Positions 13,680 through 19,657 of a DNA stretch of 19,657 bases are shown here, one piece after another (within the stretch, counting starts at the first letter, position 1; every line of letters begins with the position of its first letter). The position numbers were made by a program, and so were the translations under genes. The notes under the pieces are model-generated. The model was not told where the DNA came from. It saw only the letters and a list, made by a program, of their open reading frames with translations, and did no database searches. This DNA comes from Flavobacteriales bacterium UBA5422 (GTDB lineage: Bacteria > Bacteroidota > Bacteroidia > Flavobacteriales_D > Crocinitomicaceae), in assembly GCA_002409405.1 (NCBI GenBank), contig DHNG01000049.1, positions 66,011 to 85,667 on the forward strand. Reading direction: 5' to 3'.

Positions 13680-15902
13680 ATGGATATACGCGATTTTTTT
13701 CAAAAAAAACTGTTGCCGGTAAGTGTGTTTTTGTACATGGGATCTTCATTGCTGGCTCAGGACATTGTGCGATATGATCTGTATGCAAAAGATACTGTTG
13801 TCACGTATGCGGGAAAAGAAAAACGAGCGATTGCTGTGAATGGACAGATTCCGATGCCTACTCTCACATTTACAGAAGGAGACACGGCAGAAATTGTCTT
13901 ACACAATTTGTTGGATGAGCATACTTCATTGCATTGGCACGGAGTGCAATTACCCAATAAAGAGGATGGAGTTCCGATGCTGACTCAACTACCCGTTAAG
14001 CCGGGTGGAACGCATACCTATCGTTTTCCGGTCAAGCAAAACGGAACCTATTGGTACCACAGTCATTCGGGATTTCAGGAACAGATCGGCATGTACGGTT
14101 CAATCGTATTTTTAAAACGACCAGATGATCCGGCTTTCCGAAAAGGAATTGACGACTTGCCTGCTGTTTCCCTAACCTTGAGTGAATGGACAAACGTACA
14201 TCCGCATCAGGTGCAACGGATGCTGGCTACCGGGAATGATTGGGCAGCAATCAAAAAAAATACCGTTCAAAGCTATGGTGAAGCCATTCGGAAGGGACAT
14301 TTTAAAACGAAGTTCGTCAATGAGTGGAAGCGGATGGAAGCGATGGATGTCAGTGATGTGTACTATGATAAATTCCTGATAAACGGACAGGAGGAGAGTC
14401 AGCTTTCCGAATTTAACGGAGGTGACCGAGTCCGTTTTCGGATTTCGAATGCAGGTGGTTCTTCTTATTTCTGGCTCACCTACGCCGGAGGGAAAATAAC
14501 GGTTGTAGGGAATGATGGAAATGATGTTGTGCCGGTGATGGTGGATCGATTGATAATCGGGGTATCTGAAACGTATGATATCGTGGTAACACTGCCAGTA
14601 GACGGTGTATCGTACGAATTACTGGCTACTCCTGAAGACAGGTCTGGTTTCACTTCTGTTTTTGTAGGAGCGGGAATTCGCCAGCTGGTTTCCAGGCTTC
14701 CCCGTTTGGATTATTTCGAAGGGATGAAGATGATGAATGAGATGATGAAAATGAATGGTGATATGCACGACATGGGAATGAATATGAGTCTGCAGCAAAT
14801 GGATATGAATGCCGTGATGTATCCCGAATTTTCGAAGCAGTCGTCAATGGATGGGATGAATCATGATAGTCACGGAGTAATAAGTAACGAGCTTGTAACA
14901 CTCAACTACGGAATGTTGCAATCACCACACAAAACGATATTGAATCCGGATATACCAGTGAAAGAACTACGTTTTGAACTCACTGGTAATATGAACCGAT
15001 ATGTTTGGAGTATGGACAATAAAGTTCTGTCCGAATCGGATAAAATACCGGTTAAGAAAGGCGAGATTCTGCGGATTACATTGTACAACAATTCCATGAT
15101 GCGTCACCCGATGCACTTGCATGGGTTTGATTTCCGGTTGCTCAATGACAAAGGGGAATATGCACCACTCAAAAATGTGATGGACATTATGCCGATGGAA
15201 ACCAATGTGATCGAGTTTGAAGCAAATACGGAAGGCGACTGGTTTTTTCATTGTCACATCCTGTATCACATGATGGCGGGAATGAACCGTGTGTTTGAGG
15301 TAGGGGACTATCAGAATCCCTTATTGCCGGATAAAACAAAAGCATACAAACACCTGCAACGGGAAAGTAATATGTTGCATTTTATGGCACAGAATGATTT
15401 TGCAACAAATGGAAATGATGGAGAGGCAATGTTGCAGAATGCACGTTGGAGTCTGGGGACGGAATGGCGACTGGGGTACAATAACAGACATGGTTATGAA
15501 GTGGAGACACACTTCGGAAGGTACATCGGGAAAATGCAATGGCTGATGCCTTTTGTCGGGTTTGACTGGAGGTACCGTAAGATGGGGAAAGATGAACATG
15601 AGAAAAACCTGTTCGGACAAGTCAATAAAAAGGATAATCGGAGTGCATTCAGTCTCGGAGTTGTGTATACATTGCCGTTATTAATTACAATTCAGGCGGA
15701 AGTTTATCACGATGGAATTGTCCGGTTGCAGTTAGCGCGCGAAGACATTCCGATCTCCCGGAGATTCAGAGCTGGATTTATGTTTAACACCGACCTGGAA
15801 TACATGGTGGAGTTGAAGTACATCATCAACAAAAATATGGGAGTCCGGGCGCATTACGACAGTGATATGGGAGTCGGAGTCGGATTCTCCATGAACTATT
15901 AG
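13680..15902 (+). CDS. CopA-type multicopper oxidase with C-terminal beta-barrel-like domain
   Basis: This 740-residue protein oxidises Cu(I), and perhaps phenolics, outside the cytoplasm. A Sec-type signal (QKKLLPVSVFLYMGSSLLAQ) leads to three cupredoxin domains. All copper ligands are present: HWHG (His85, 87), YHSHSG (127, 129), HPMHLHG (476, 479, 481) and HCHILYHMMAGM (524, Cys525, 526, 530, axial Met535). A Met-rich insert (349-393, 15 Met of 45 residues) resembles the copper-binding insert of CopA/CueO. After residue 540 about 200 extra residues follow, with amphipathic strand pattern, many aromatic residues and a terminal FSMNY, as in outer-membrane barrels such as CopB. I use the ATG at 13680 (MDIRDFF); the TTG at 13647 would overlap the previous gene and spoil the signal peptide. 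Oxidase assignment is firm; the barrel is inferred. Confidence 0.92.
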   Translation: MDIRDFFQKKLLPVSVFLYMGSSLLAQDIVRYDLYAKDTVVTYAGKEKRAIAVNGQIPMPTLTFTEGDTAEIVLHNLLDEHTSLHWHGVQLPNKEDGVPMLTQLPVKPGGTHTYRFPVKQNGTYWYHSHSGFQEQIGMYGSIVFLKRPDDPAFRKGIDDLPAVSLTLSEWTNVHPHQVQRMLATGNDWAAIKKNTVQSYGEAIRKGHFKTKFVNEWKRMEAMDVSDVYYDKFLINGQEESQLSEFNGGDRVRFRISNAGGSSYFWLTYAGGKITVVGNDGNDVVPVMVDRLIIGVSETYDIVVTLPVDGVSYELLATPEDRSGFTSVFVGAGIRQLVSRLPRLDYFEGMKMMNEMMKMNGDMHDMGMNMSLQQMDMNAVMYPEFSKQSSMDGMNHDSHGVISNELVTLNYGMLQSPHKTILNPDIPVKELRFELTGNMNRYVWSMDNKVLSESDKIPVKKGEILRITLYNNSMMRHPMHLHGFDFRLLNDKGEYAPLKNVMDIMPMETNVIEFEANTEGDWFFHCHILYHMMAGMNRVFEVGDYQNPLLPDKTKAYKHLQRESNMLHFMAQNDFATNGNDGEAMLQNARWSLGTEWRLGYNNRHGYEVETHFGRYIGKMQWLMPFVGFDWRYRKMGKDEHEKNLFGQVNKKDNRSAFSLGVVYTLPLLITIQAEVYHDGIVRLQLAREDIPISRRFRAGFMFNTDLEYMVELKYIINKNMGVRAHYDSDMGVGVGFSMNY

Positions 15903-15919
15903 TGTAACTTACAGACAGG

Positions 15920-15960
15920 CGGTTTGGCAATTCATCCTGAATGGATGGTCAAACCGTTTT
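15920..15960 (+). terminator. Intrinsic terminator of the copper block
   Basis: CGGTTTG at 15920-15926 pairs with CAAACCG at 15950-15956, and inside it CATCC (15933-15937) pairs with GGATG (15943-15947) around a five-base loop. TTTTCT follows on the + strand. It lies 18 bases after the oxidase stop codon. On the - strand no T-run follows the hairpin, so it serves the + strand only. Confidence 0.8.
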
Positions 15961-15970
15961 CTACCATGTG

Positions 15971-16720
15971 TTACTTGAATTCAATCAGTTTATCTGTTGC
16001 TAAATCGTATTCATAAACCCGGGCATTTTCATTGTCATAATACAACCATTGCACCGTGTTGAAATGGTGTTCCGATGTGGTTCCTATTCCGAAAACCGTA
16101 TAACTTCTGTTGTTTTTTGTTTGTTCTTCAATGGAATACTCCAGTTGTTCTTTGTTTTGAATTGCCGATCGGATCAATTTGTTAGTCGAACTGGCAATGT
16201 AATACTCTACCAATAAATAGGATTCATTCAAGCCACTTTCAGAATAATCTGTTTCTTTTTCATCGTAATGGTAACGAAGTTCTTTTCCATACTCTTTGCG
16301 AAATGTTGAACTCTTACCATCTTTTATTTTACGAATGGAAATCAGCCAATCAGCAAGTTCAGGACGTTCACCGTCGCCGGCGATATAAATCGTATCTTCT
16401 TTCCATTGAATTTCACAGATGTCTCCTCGCAACATACTTCTGTCGTCATTGTTGTCATTGATAAAACCATACAATTGCTTTCCTTTTTTTGCAGTTAACA
16501 GCATGTAATCCCCATTGTCGTTGTAAGACACAAATTCAAAAACAGCTGTCATTGGTTGTGCTTGCTCCGGAAGGTTGGAGGAGTTGTTTTCTGATCTGTT
16601 TTGTTGCTCTTCAGAGGGGGTGATCTCTTTGTTGACTGTTGCGGTTTTATTTCCACAGGCAGACATGGCAAAGTTAACTAGGATCAGAAAGAGTGGGATA
16701 AGTCGGATTGATTGTTTCAT
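15971..16720 (-). CDS. Lipoprotein of unknown function
   Basis: I do not recognise this 249-residue protein. It has a lipoprotein signal (MKQSIRLIPLFLILVNFAMS, then AC) with lipidated Cys22, followed by a polar, Asn/Glu/Ser-rich linker up to about residue 55. The remainder is a mixed, strand-rich domain with VFEFVSYNDNGDYMLLTA, an acidic NDNNDD stretch, ICEIQWKEDTIYIAG and a closing YDNENARVYEYDLATDKLIEF. There are only two Cys beyond or at the lipobox region, so it is not obviously metal binding. The ATG overlaps the stop of the GNAT gene by one base (TAATG), so the two are co-translated. It converges with the copper block and is probably unrelated to it. Confidence 0.75.
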   Translation of the reverse strand: MKQSIRLIPLFLILVNFAMSACGNKTATVNKEITPSEEQQNRSENNSSNLPEQAQPMTAVFEFVSYNDNGDYMLLTAKKGKQLYGFINDNNDDRSMLRGDICEIQWKEDTIYIAGDGERPELADWLISIRKIKDGKSSTFRKEYGKELRYHYDEKETDYSESGLNESYLLVEYYIASSTNKLIRSAIQNKEQLEYSIEEQTKNNRSYTVFGIGTTSEHHFNTVQWLYYDNENARVYEYDLATDKLIEFK

Positions 16721-17214
16721 TACTTCCCTGAGATTGGATTGATTGTTTTTGACAGCACATACTGCGCTCCCCGGATTCCGTCAATTTGCCGTCCGGTGTA
16801 TTCAAATCCTGCTTTCAGATAAATGTGATAAGCACGTTCGTTTTGAATGTTGACGGACAAAACCAGTTCGTCAATGCTTTTGTTATACTGCTTCCGAACA
16901 TACGTTTCAACAGATGCCATTACGTATTTCCCATATCCTTTCCCCTGGTATTCCGGGTTGATGGAGTAGGAGCGAATCAGTAATGATTTCGGATTGTCGG
17001 TTAGTTCCATGCGGTCAACTCCCTTGTCGAGGATGAAAAATCCAATAGGGGTTTCGTCTGCTAGAATACTGACAATACATTTATCCGGATCTTCCAGGTC
17101 TCTTCGCTGGTTGATGCACTGGTCAATACTGGTGGTGAATTTAGATTGCTCTTCATTTAACCGGTAACTGAGCGGTGCAAAATGCGATGAAGTGTAAGAA
17201 GTGAGGGACAGCAT
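16720..17214 (-). CDS. GNAT family N-acetyltransferase
   Basis: This 164-residue protein transfers an acyl group, normally acetyl from acetyl-CoA, to an amine; the substrate cannot be read from sequence. Motif A is clear at residues 81-97 (RSYSINPEYQGKGYGKY), with the Q-x-x-G-x-G/A pyrophosphate loop as QGKGYG. Motif B follows as NERAYHIYLKAGFEYTGRQ. The N-terminal part has the DETPIGFFILDKG strand pair usual in GNAT proteins. It starts 28 bases downstream of the CPBP protease gene start region and overlaps the lipoprotein gene, so these three may form one transcript from the promoter at 17952-17959. Confidence 0.9.
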   Translation of the reverse strand: MLSLTSYTSSHFAPLSYRLNEEQSKFTTSIDQCINQRRDLEDPDKCIVSILADETPIGFFILDKGVDRMELTDNPKSLLIRSYSINPEYQGKGYGKYVMASVETYVRKQYNKSIDELVLSVNIQNERAYHIYLKAGFEYTGRQIDGIRGAQYVLSKTINPISGK

Positions 17215-17242
17215 GTGATGTTCTTTTGAAGTTATCGGAGTG

Positions 17243-17929
17243 TCATTGTGTTATGTGTTTGTTCAAATGTTTTTTTCTCACAACTAAAGAAATAATCCAT
17301 ATGAGTAACAGCGATACAATAATAAGAATTTTCGTTGTATCGACCTCCGGAAAAAAGTTGTTGAGCGAATGAAATGCCGATACCGCAATTAGTGAATGCG
17401 TACTGTCTGCCACTTTTCCGATTCCCCAGCTTCCCAAAATCAAAATGCCAAAAAACAGAAGATTTGAACTGGTCAGGTCAAAATTTAAATGCCAGGTAAA
17501 CCACAATGTTGCAACAATCAGGATGTTTAGAAACGGAGGTAACGGTTTTAATTCCTGTTGTAAAAAACCGCGCCATCCGATTTCTTCCAGTAATCCATAG
17601 ATTAAAATCGTCGTAATTAGTTCGGGGGAAACCGTTCTTGTTGTGGTTATAAAACCAATGCCTGAAATGAAGATCACGGGAAGTATCCAGTATAAAAACA
17701 AGGGAATGAGTGTGTTTTTGTAATTCCCTTTTAAAGAAAGTACAGGTTTCTTTTTGAAGATCAGAATGACCGCAATTGCACCGACAGCCGGACCGATACC
17801 CCGCAAAATAATATTCAAAAAATCACTTGGAATATGGTCTGAGAGTTGCGTTTTGTTGGTGAGGTAACGCAGTGCTATTGCAATGGTGTAAAAGATGAGG
17901 ATGGCAAGGTAGTTAATTTTATTTTTCAT
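17243..17929 (-). CDS. CPBP family intramembrane metalloprotease
   Basis: This 228-residue polytopic membrane protein belongs to the CPBP/Rce1 (ABI) family. The three sequence motifs are present: EEIGWRGFLQ with Glu115, Glu116 and Arg120; LWFTWHLNF with His147; and AFHSLNNFF with His187 and Asn191. These are the predicted metal and catalytic residues. About six to eight hydrophobic segments are seen. In bacteria such proteins have been linked to bacteriocin immunity and membrane-protein processing, but here no bacteriocin or prenylated substrate gene is near. The start ATG at 17929 is preceded by a good promoter box. The Crp-like regulator gene lies immediately upstream on the same strand, 77 bases away. 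Confidence 0.9.
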   Translation of the reverse strand: MKNKINYLAILIFYTIAIALRYLTNKTQLSDHIPSDFLNIILRGIGPAVGAIAVILIFKKKPVLSLKGNYKNTLIPLFLYWILPVIFISGIGFITTTRTVSPELITTILIYGLLEEIGWRGFLQQELKPLPPFLNILIVATLWFTWHLNFDLTSSNLLFFGILILGSWGIGKVADSTHSLIAVSAFHSLNNFFPEVDTTKILIIVSLLLIWIISLVVRKKHLNKHITQ

Positions 17930-17951
17930 GGTATCTGTTTGAATGACGATT

Positions 17952-17959
17952 CAAAAGTA
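17952..17959 (-). promoter_or_regulatory. Promoter of the CPBP protease gene (-7 box)
   Basis: The - strand reads TACTTTTG, a full match to TAnnTTTG. A T-rich segment (TTTTTTAG) lies about 16-22 bases upstream, where a -33 box would be. Transcription would begin near 17946, about 17 bases before the ATG at 17929. Confidence 0.55.
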
Positions 17960-18006
17960 GATATATGATTTTGCTAAAAAATTGACGATGGGTAAGAAAT
18001 GAACGC

Positions 18007-18588
18007 TCAGGAGTTTTTTTTCCTGATCCGACTCAGGCTTTCCGCCGTTACACCGAGGTAAGAACAGATGATTTTCAAGGAGGTTCTTTGAAAAACCTCA
18101 GGTCGCTCTTTGATTAACTTCAGGTACCTTTCTGTCGGTGAAAGTGTCAGTAAGTTAATTTGTTCGGATTGTTTACGGATGAATAGTGCGTCAGAAATTG
18201 CTTTCCCGATAAAAAGACCCGTCACCGATTTTGTGTACAAGTTGTGCAAATCAGCGTGGCTTATTGACCAGACAATTGATTCTTCTAATGCCTGTGTTTG
18301 AATACTACTGGATGATTGGGTTAGAAACGATGAGTAATCACTAAACAGCTGTTTCTCATAATAGAGGTTGATGCAAATGTCTTTATCGGCAGCTAAAACA
18401 AAGTGAGCAACTGAACCCGAAATTAAAATATTGATGTACTTTTCAGTTGTGTGATACGCTTTTATCAACTCATTTTTTTCAAATGTGCGGACTTGGATGT
18501 AGTTCGCAAATGCTGTCCATAGCTGGATATCTGCTGTGTAAAACGGATCAAAGATCTCTTTTATCTTCTCAGGTGTAGGCTGTTCCAT
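18007..18588 (-). CDS. Crp/Fnr family transcriptional regulator
   Basis: This 193-residue protein has the cyclic-nucleotide-binding-fold sensor of Bacteroidota Crp-like regulators at residues 15-120 (VRTFEKNELIKAYHTTEKYINILISGSVAHF, shortened here by listing only its ends, VRTFEKNEL and ISGSV), followed by a dimer helix and a short helix-turn-helix (LKIICSYLGVTAESLSRIRKK) whose recognition helix ends the protein. The glycine-rich phosphate cassette for cAMP is not well conserved (CINLYYEKQLFSDYSS), so the ligand is unknown. Such short members with LGVT.E.LSRIR are common in Flavobacteriia and Sphingobacteriia. Its target may be the CPBP protease gene 77 bases downstream or its own promoter. 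The ATG at 18588 is the only reasonable start. Confidence 0.88.
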   Translation of the reverse strand: MEQPTPEKIKEIFDPFYTADIQLWTAFANYIQVRTFEKNELIKAYHTTEKYINILISGSVAHFVLAADKDICINLYYEKQLFSDYSSFLTQSSSSIQTQALEESIVWSISHADLHNLYTKSVTGLFIGKAISDALFIRKQSEQINLLTLSPTERYLKLIKERPEVFQRTSLKIICSYLGVTAESLSRIRKKNS

Positions 18589-18624
18589 AAACGCTTAACG
18601 AATGGATGTACTTATTTTATAGCG

Positions 18625-18632
18625 TAAATATA
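18625..18632 (-). promoter_or_regulatory. Possible promoter of the Crp-like gene
   Basis: The - strand reads TATATTTA, one base from the -7 consensus TAnnTTTG. Transcription would begin near 18619, about 31 bases before the ATG. No clear -33 box is seen. Confidence 0.3.
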
Positions 18633-18669
18633 CCCATTATTTCGGAGCTGTGTGGTGATGGGGTGTTTC

Positions 18670-18685
18670 TTACTAAATATAGTAA
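18670..18685. repeat. Perfect inverted repeat TTACTA-N4-TAGTAA
   Basis: TTACTA at 18670-18675 and TAGTAA at 18680-18685 form a six-base perfect dyad with a four-base spacer (AATA). The layout (half-sites 10 bases apart) matches what Crp/Fnr dimers bind, though the bases differ from the E. coli TGTGA or TTGAT half-sites. It lies 82 bases upstream of the Crp-like start and about 38 bases upstream of its suspected -7 box, so autoregulation is possible. Confidence 0.4.
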
Positions 18686-18775
18686 CAATGAGAGATCAAA
18701 TTAATTTATAGATGATTTATGGACTGATGAGGTGTCAGGTTAATGTTGCTATAATTTAAATGGTTAATAATGCCA

Positions 18776-19564
18776 TTACCATTTTGTTAACCTTAGCCAA
18801 CGTGACAGTCGTTTAAATTTTTTCAATTCTCTTCGCTTTTTACAATGAGAATAATTCAGTATATCTAATTGATTTGATAGTCTTTGTGATGCAATTTCAA
18901 AAGTTAATTCGGGTTCAATGTATGAACCATTTACATAACAGTCTTTGCAAAAAAGCTTTGAGAGCTCTCCATCCGATTCGGTTCCTCTTTCATTAATAAA
19001 GAGAATTTCTTTATAGCAAGATTGACAACAAGGTTTAAAAAGTTCGCCTCGTAACGACTTTTGCCTTAGCTCATCGTCATTCGGTTTTTGAATTGAATGG
19101 TACCATAAAAGTAGACCCCAGACACAGAAGCCTTCACCAATATAAAGTAAAAGAATAAAAATATTTTTATAAATGTCATAGCTACTTCTTTCAAATTCAT
19201 TTGAGTGCCATTTTGATGCCCAAATAGCTGTGTTTCTATATATATTTGAATATTCAGATTGTATCGGGATAGAAAATTTGAATATTATTTCCTTTATTCT
19301 TGGGCTTGATAGGTTATCAATGTTTAAATCTGAAATTATACTTATTTTATCTTGCTCTAATGATGGCTCGCCATAAATCAATTTGTCTTTAAAAATTTGA
19401 ATTTGTGCTTTGAGAGAACTCAATTCTATCTGTAATTTATATTCTTTCTCTTTATATTTATCAGGACTGAAAAAGATAAAATAACCCATATACCCAAATA
19501 AGATTAATCCGGCAATGGCTGAAAATTTATAGATACTATCAGTTGGTGGAGATACTAAATTCAT
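18776..19564 (-). CDS. Membrane protein with C-terminal zinc-ribbon domain
   Basis: This 262-residue protein has a transmembrane segment at about 15-32 (AIAGLILFGYMGYFIFF), a charged, partly coiled-coil extracytoplasmic or cytoplasmic part (KYKEKEYKLQIELSSLKAQI), a second transmembrane segment near 133-153 (NIFILLLYIGEGFCVWGLLLW), and a zinc-ribbon-like domain: PCCQSC followed by NERGTESDGELSK, FCKDCYVNGSY and PELTFEIASQRL. The latter agrees in order with the 'putative zinc ribbon' family (C.sC ... yGte.DG..s..yC.yCY..G.f..p..T), from memory. The C-terminus is basic (KKRRELKKFKRLSRWLRLTKW). Function is unknown. The gene is much more AT-rich than its neighbours, which hints at recent acquisition. 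The ATG at 19564 fits the transmembrane topology. Confidence 0.72.
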   Translation of the reverse strand: MNLVSPPTDSIYKFSAIAGLILFGYMGYFIFFSPDKYKEKEYKLQIELSSLKAQIQIFKDKLIYGEPSLEQDKISIISDLNIDNLSSPRIKEIIFKFSIPIQSEYSNIYRNTAIWASKWHSNEFERSSYDIYKNIFILLLYIGEGFCVWGLLLWYHSIQKPNDDELRQKSLRGELFKPCCQSCYKEILFINERGTESDGELSKLFCKDCYVNGSYIEPELTFEIASQRLSNQLDILNYSHCKKRRELKKFKRLSRWLRLTKW

Positions 19565-19657
19565 CTTGTGAATATATGGAAAATATTATGATTTAAATAG
19601 TTGAGTGGGATTAATAGTTAAGTTTGGTTTTTACAAAAACAAAAAAGGATTGCCAAA

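Noticed and set aside
14728..14860. ATG-rich stretch in the oxidase gene that looks like a DNA repeat.
   Set aside because: It is the coding sequence of the Met-rich copper-binding insert and not a separate repeat element.
1..19657. CRISPR arrays, tRNA or rRNA genes, insertion sequences, integrase or attachment sites.
   Set aside because: No regularly spaced repeats, cloverleaf-like segments, transposase motifs or long terminal inverted repeats were seen on reading through the window.

Overview
The window looks like chromosomal DNA of a Bacteroidota bacterium, most likely Flavobacteriales or a near relative. The indications are near-consensus TAnnTTTG promoter -7 boxes with no clear Shine-Dalgarno sequences, secreted proteins whose signal peptides end in ...AQ, a DUF3347 copper protein, Bacteroidota-style Der and Era, and a flexirubin/aryl-polyene-type ketosynthase cluster. 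I found no tRNA, rRNA, CRISPR array, insertion sequence or phage gene.

Left part (1-1127, + strand): the last 13 codons of an incomplete gene, then a secreted protein with Rhs/YD-like repeats. It faces the end of the next cluster only 12 bases away.

Lipid/pigment cluster (1140-7433, - strand, read right to left): acyl thioesterase, active ketosynthase, half-length ketosynthase-like protein, acyl carrier protein, second active FabF-type ketosynthase, full-fold but catalytically dead ketosynthase-like protein, NodB-type polysaccharide deacetylase, LolA-like lipoprotein carrier, FabZ-like dehydratase. Junctions are mostly 1-, 4- or 11-base overlaps. The set matches the core of aryl-polyene/flexirubin pathways, in which ACP-bound polyenes are built by a KS/chain-length-factor pair and dehydrated by a hotdog enzyme. 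No ketoreductase, acyltransferase, ligase, MMPL exporter, DarA/DarB or ammonia lyase is present, and both ends are bounded by unrelated genes. This is therefore a short, split or divergent version of the pathway.

Housekeeping block (7612-12037, - strand): era, der, a polytopic GT-C-like membrane protein and a short Ppx/GppA phosphatase. The promoter in front of era and the one in front of the lipid cluster share a 17-base sequence with one mismatch.

Copper block (12290-15902, + strand): a small cysteine-rich exported protein, an HMA plus DUF3347 periplasmic metal-binding protein, and a multicopper oxidase with a methionine-rich insert and what looks like a fused outer-membrane beta-barrel (CopA-CopB-like). 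A strong intrinsic terminator closes the block.

Right part (15971-19564, - strand): a lipoprotein and a GNAT acetyltransferase (overlapping), a CPBP intramembrane protease with its own promoter, a Crp/Fnr-family regulator, and a visibly AT-rich gene for a membrane protein with a zinc-ribbon domain.

Several starts were moved from upstream TTG codons to internal ATG or GTG codons; the reasons are given in each entry.
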